6,891 nt of DNA. It comes from Flavobacterium sp. GTDB lineage: Bacteria > Bacteroidota > Bacteroidia > Flavobacteriales > Flavobacteriaceae. Under the pieces are notes generated by a model. That model did no database searches, was not told where the DNA came from, and was given only the letters and a program-made list of their open reading frames with translations. Below are positions 6,405 through 6,891 of the stretch, one piece after another. The stretch covers positions 1,062 through 7,952 of the forward strand of contig DMHA01000012.1 in assembly GCA_003449615.1 (NCBI GenBank), given 5' to 3'. A program made the translations under genes and the position numbers. Numbering within the stretch: position 1 is the first letter of the stretch; every line of letters begins with the position of its first letter.

Positions 6405-6438
6405 CAAAAGTATTTTAAGTCTCCGTTTCGCATGCAAA
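6405..6438 (-). promoter_or_regulatory. Promoter of the ArsR-family gene
   Basis: On the minus strand TACTTTTG (6405-6412) is a perfect TAnnTTTG -7 element, and TTTG (6435-6438) lies 22 nt upstream as a -33 element, close to the usual spacing. Transcription would start near 6398, about 40 nt before the ATG at 6359, which supports that start over GTG 6389. Confidence 0.6.
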
Positions 6439-6480
6439 ATTAAGTAATAATTGAGCATGAAAAGCAATATATACTTAATT
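6438..6480. promoter_or_regulatory. 9-bp inverted repeat, possible operator
   Basis: AATTAAGTA (6438-6446) and TACTTAATT (6472-6480) are exact reverse complements separated by 25 bp. Their centres are 34 bp apart, about three helical turns, so two dimers on the same DNA face are conceivable. The left arm touches the -33 element of the ArsR gene and the right arm lies upstream of the -7 element of the prenyl synthase gene. High AT content raises the odds of chance. Confidence 0.35.
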
Positions 6481-6506
6481 AAAATCATTAAAATAAATTA
6501 AAATAT

Positions 6507-6514
6507 TAATTTTG
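6507..6514 (+). promoter_or_regulatory. -7 promoter element of the polyprenyl synthase gene
   Basis: TAATTTTG is a perfect TAnnTTTG match. It ends only 4 bases before ATG 6519, so transcription should start at or next to that ATG. Either the message is leaderless or translation starts at the in-frame ATG 6528 (Met4). No TTTG -33 element was found at the expected distance. Confidence 0.5.
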
Positions 6515-6518
6515 CGGT

Positions 6519-6891
6519 ATGACAATAATGAAAGAATTAGAGCGCTTTATAGAAAATGAGCTAAAAGATTTTGAAACATTTTTTAAAAAAAATGTTCAAA
6601 GTTCATTACCATTGTTGGATTTGATTACTAATTACCTATTAAGAAGTAAAGGAAAGCAATTTAGACCCCTCTTGGTATTCTTAAGTGCTAAATTGCATGG
6701 AAATATAAACCATTCCACCTTTGTAGCAGCTAGCATGATAGAATTATTACATACAGCTACACTCATCCACGATGATGTAGTTGATGAATCATATCAGAGA
6801 CGAAACTTATTCAGTATTAATGCATTATGGCGCACAAAAGTTTCAGTATTAGCAGGCGACTACTTTTTGTCAAAAGGTTTGCTATTATGCA
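6519..6891 (+). CDS. Polyprenyl diphosphate synthase, IspB-like, 3' end cut off
   Basis: The first 124 residues of a trans-isoprenyl diphosphate synthase, which condenses isopentenyl diphosphate onto an allylic diphosphate to make a polyprenyl chain. Visible are the substrate-binding GKQFRP (45-50), the first aspartate-rich motif DDVVD (85-89) in ELLHTATLIHDDVVDE, the following RR (94-95) and the conserved LAGDYFLSKG (111-120). The second Asp-rich motif lies beyond the window. The residues four and five positions before DDVVD are Thr81 and Ala80, small rather than aromatic; in this family that favours products longer than farnesyl, as in octaprenyl synthase IspB. The likely role is the quinone side chain, menaquinone in most Bacteroidota (inference). 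The start is ATG 6519 or ATG 6528, with the -7 element favouring a very short or absent leader. It is divergent from the ArsR-type gene. Confidence 0.95.
   Translation, partial: MTIMKELERFIENELKDFETFFKKNVQSSLPLLDLITNYLLRSKGKQFRPLLVFLSAKLHGNINHSTFVAASMIELLHTATLIHDDVVDESYQRRNLFSINALWRTKVSVLAGDYFLSKGLLLC

Overview
The window looks like chromosomal DNA of a member of the Bacteroidota. It is strongly AT-rich by eye and has TAnnTTTG promoter elements with A-rich translation starts. It also carries a long soluble multi-PAS histidine kinase, a REC domain of the type usually found at the C-terminus of Bacteroidota hybrid kinases, and an IS5-type transposase remnant familiar from this phylum. The species cannot be named from the sequence.

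Layout. Positions 1-3053 (minus strand) hold the first 1017 codons of a cytoplasmic sensor histidine kinase with about seven PAS domains and a heptad-repeat coiled coil. The window edge cuts it just after the phospho-accepting histidine. Divergent from it, 99 bp away, 3153-3545 (plus) encodes a free-standing CheY-like receiver with all canonical residues; the two are probably signalling partners. About 3575-4606 is a decayed IS5-family insertion sequence whose transposase frame is broken by at least five lesions, although codons for the DDE residues survive in different frames. Positions 4750-5586 (plus) encode an exported TIM-barrel protein of the sugar phosphate isomerase/epimerase type, with its own promoter and a hairpin in the leader.

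The stretch 5587-6065 has no confident gene. On the minus strand it shows coding-like fragments: a reading frame interrupted by one in-frame stop, a 51-codon small ORF with a purine-rich ribosome-binding site, a perfect 10-bp inverted repeat, and a third fragment in another frame. This looks like a graveyard of decayed genes, or possibly unrecognised small genes.

At the right end, 6066-6359 (minus) encodes a small cysteine-free ArsR-type repressor. It is divergent from a trans-polyprenyl diphosphate synthase (6519 to the window edge, partial), whose first Asp-rich motif and small upstream residues suggest a medium- or long-chain product such as a quinone side chain. The intergenic region has a promoter in each direction and a 9-bp inverted repeat that could be an operator.

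There is no clear evidence for a new multi-gene system. The points most worth following are the stand-alone REC beside the multi-PAS kinase, the unexplained minus-strand fragments around 5590-6030, and the inverted repeat between the ArsR and prenyl synthase genes.
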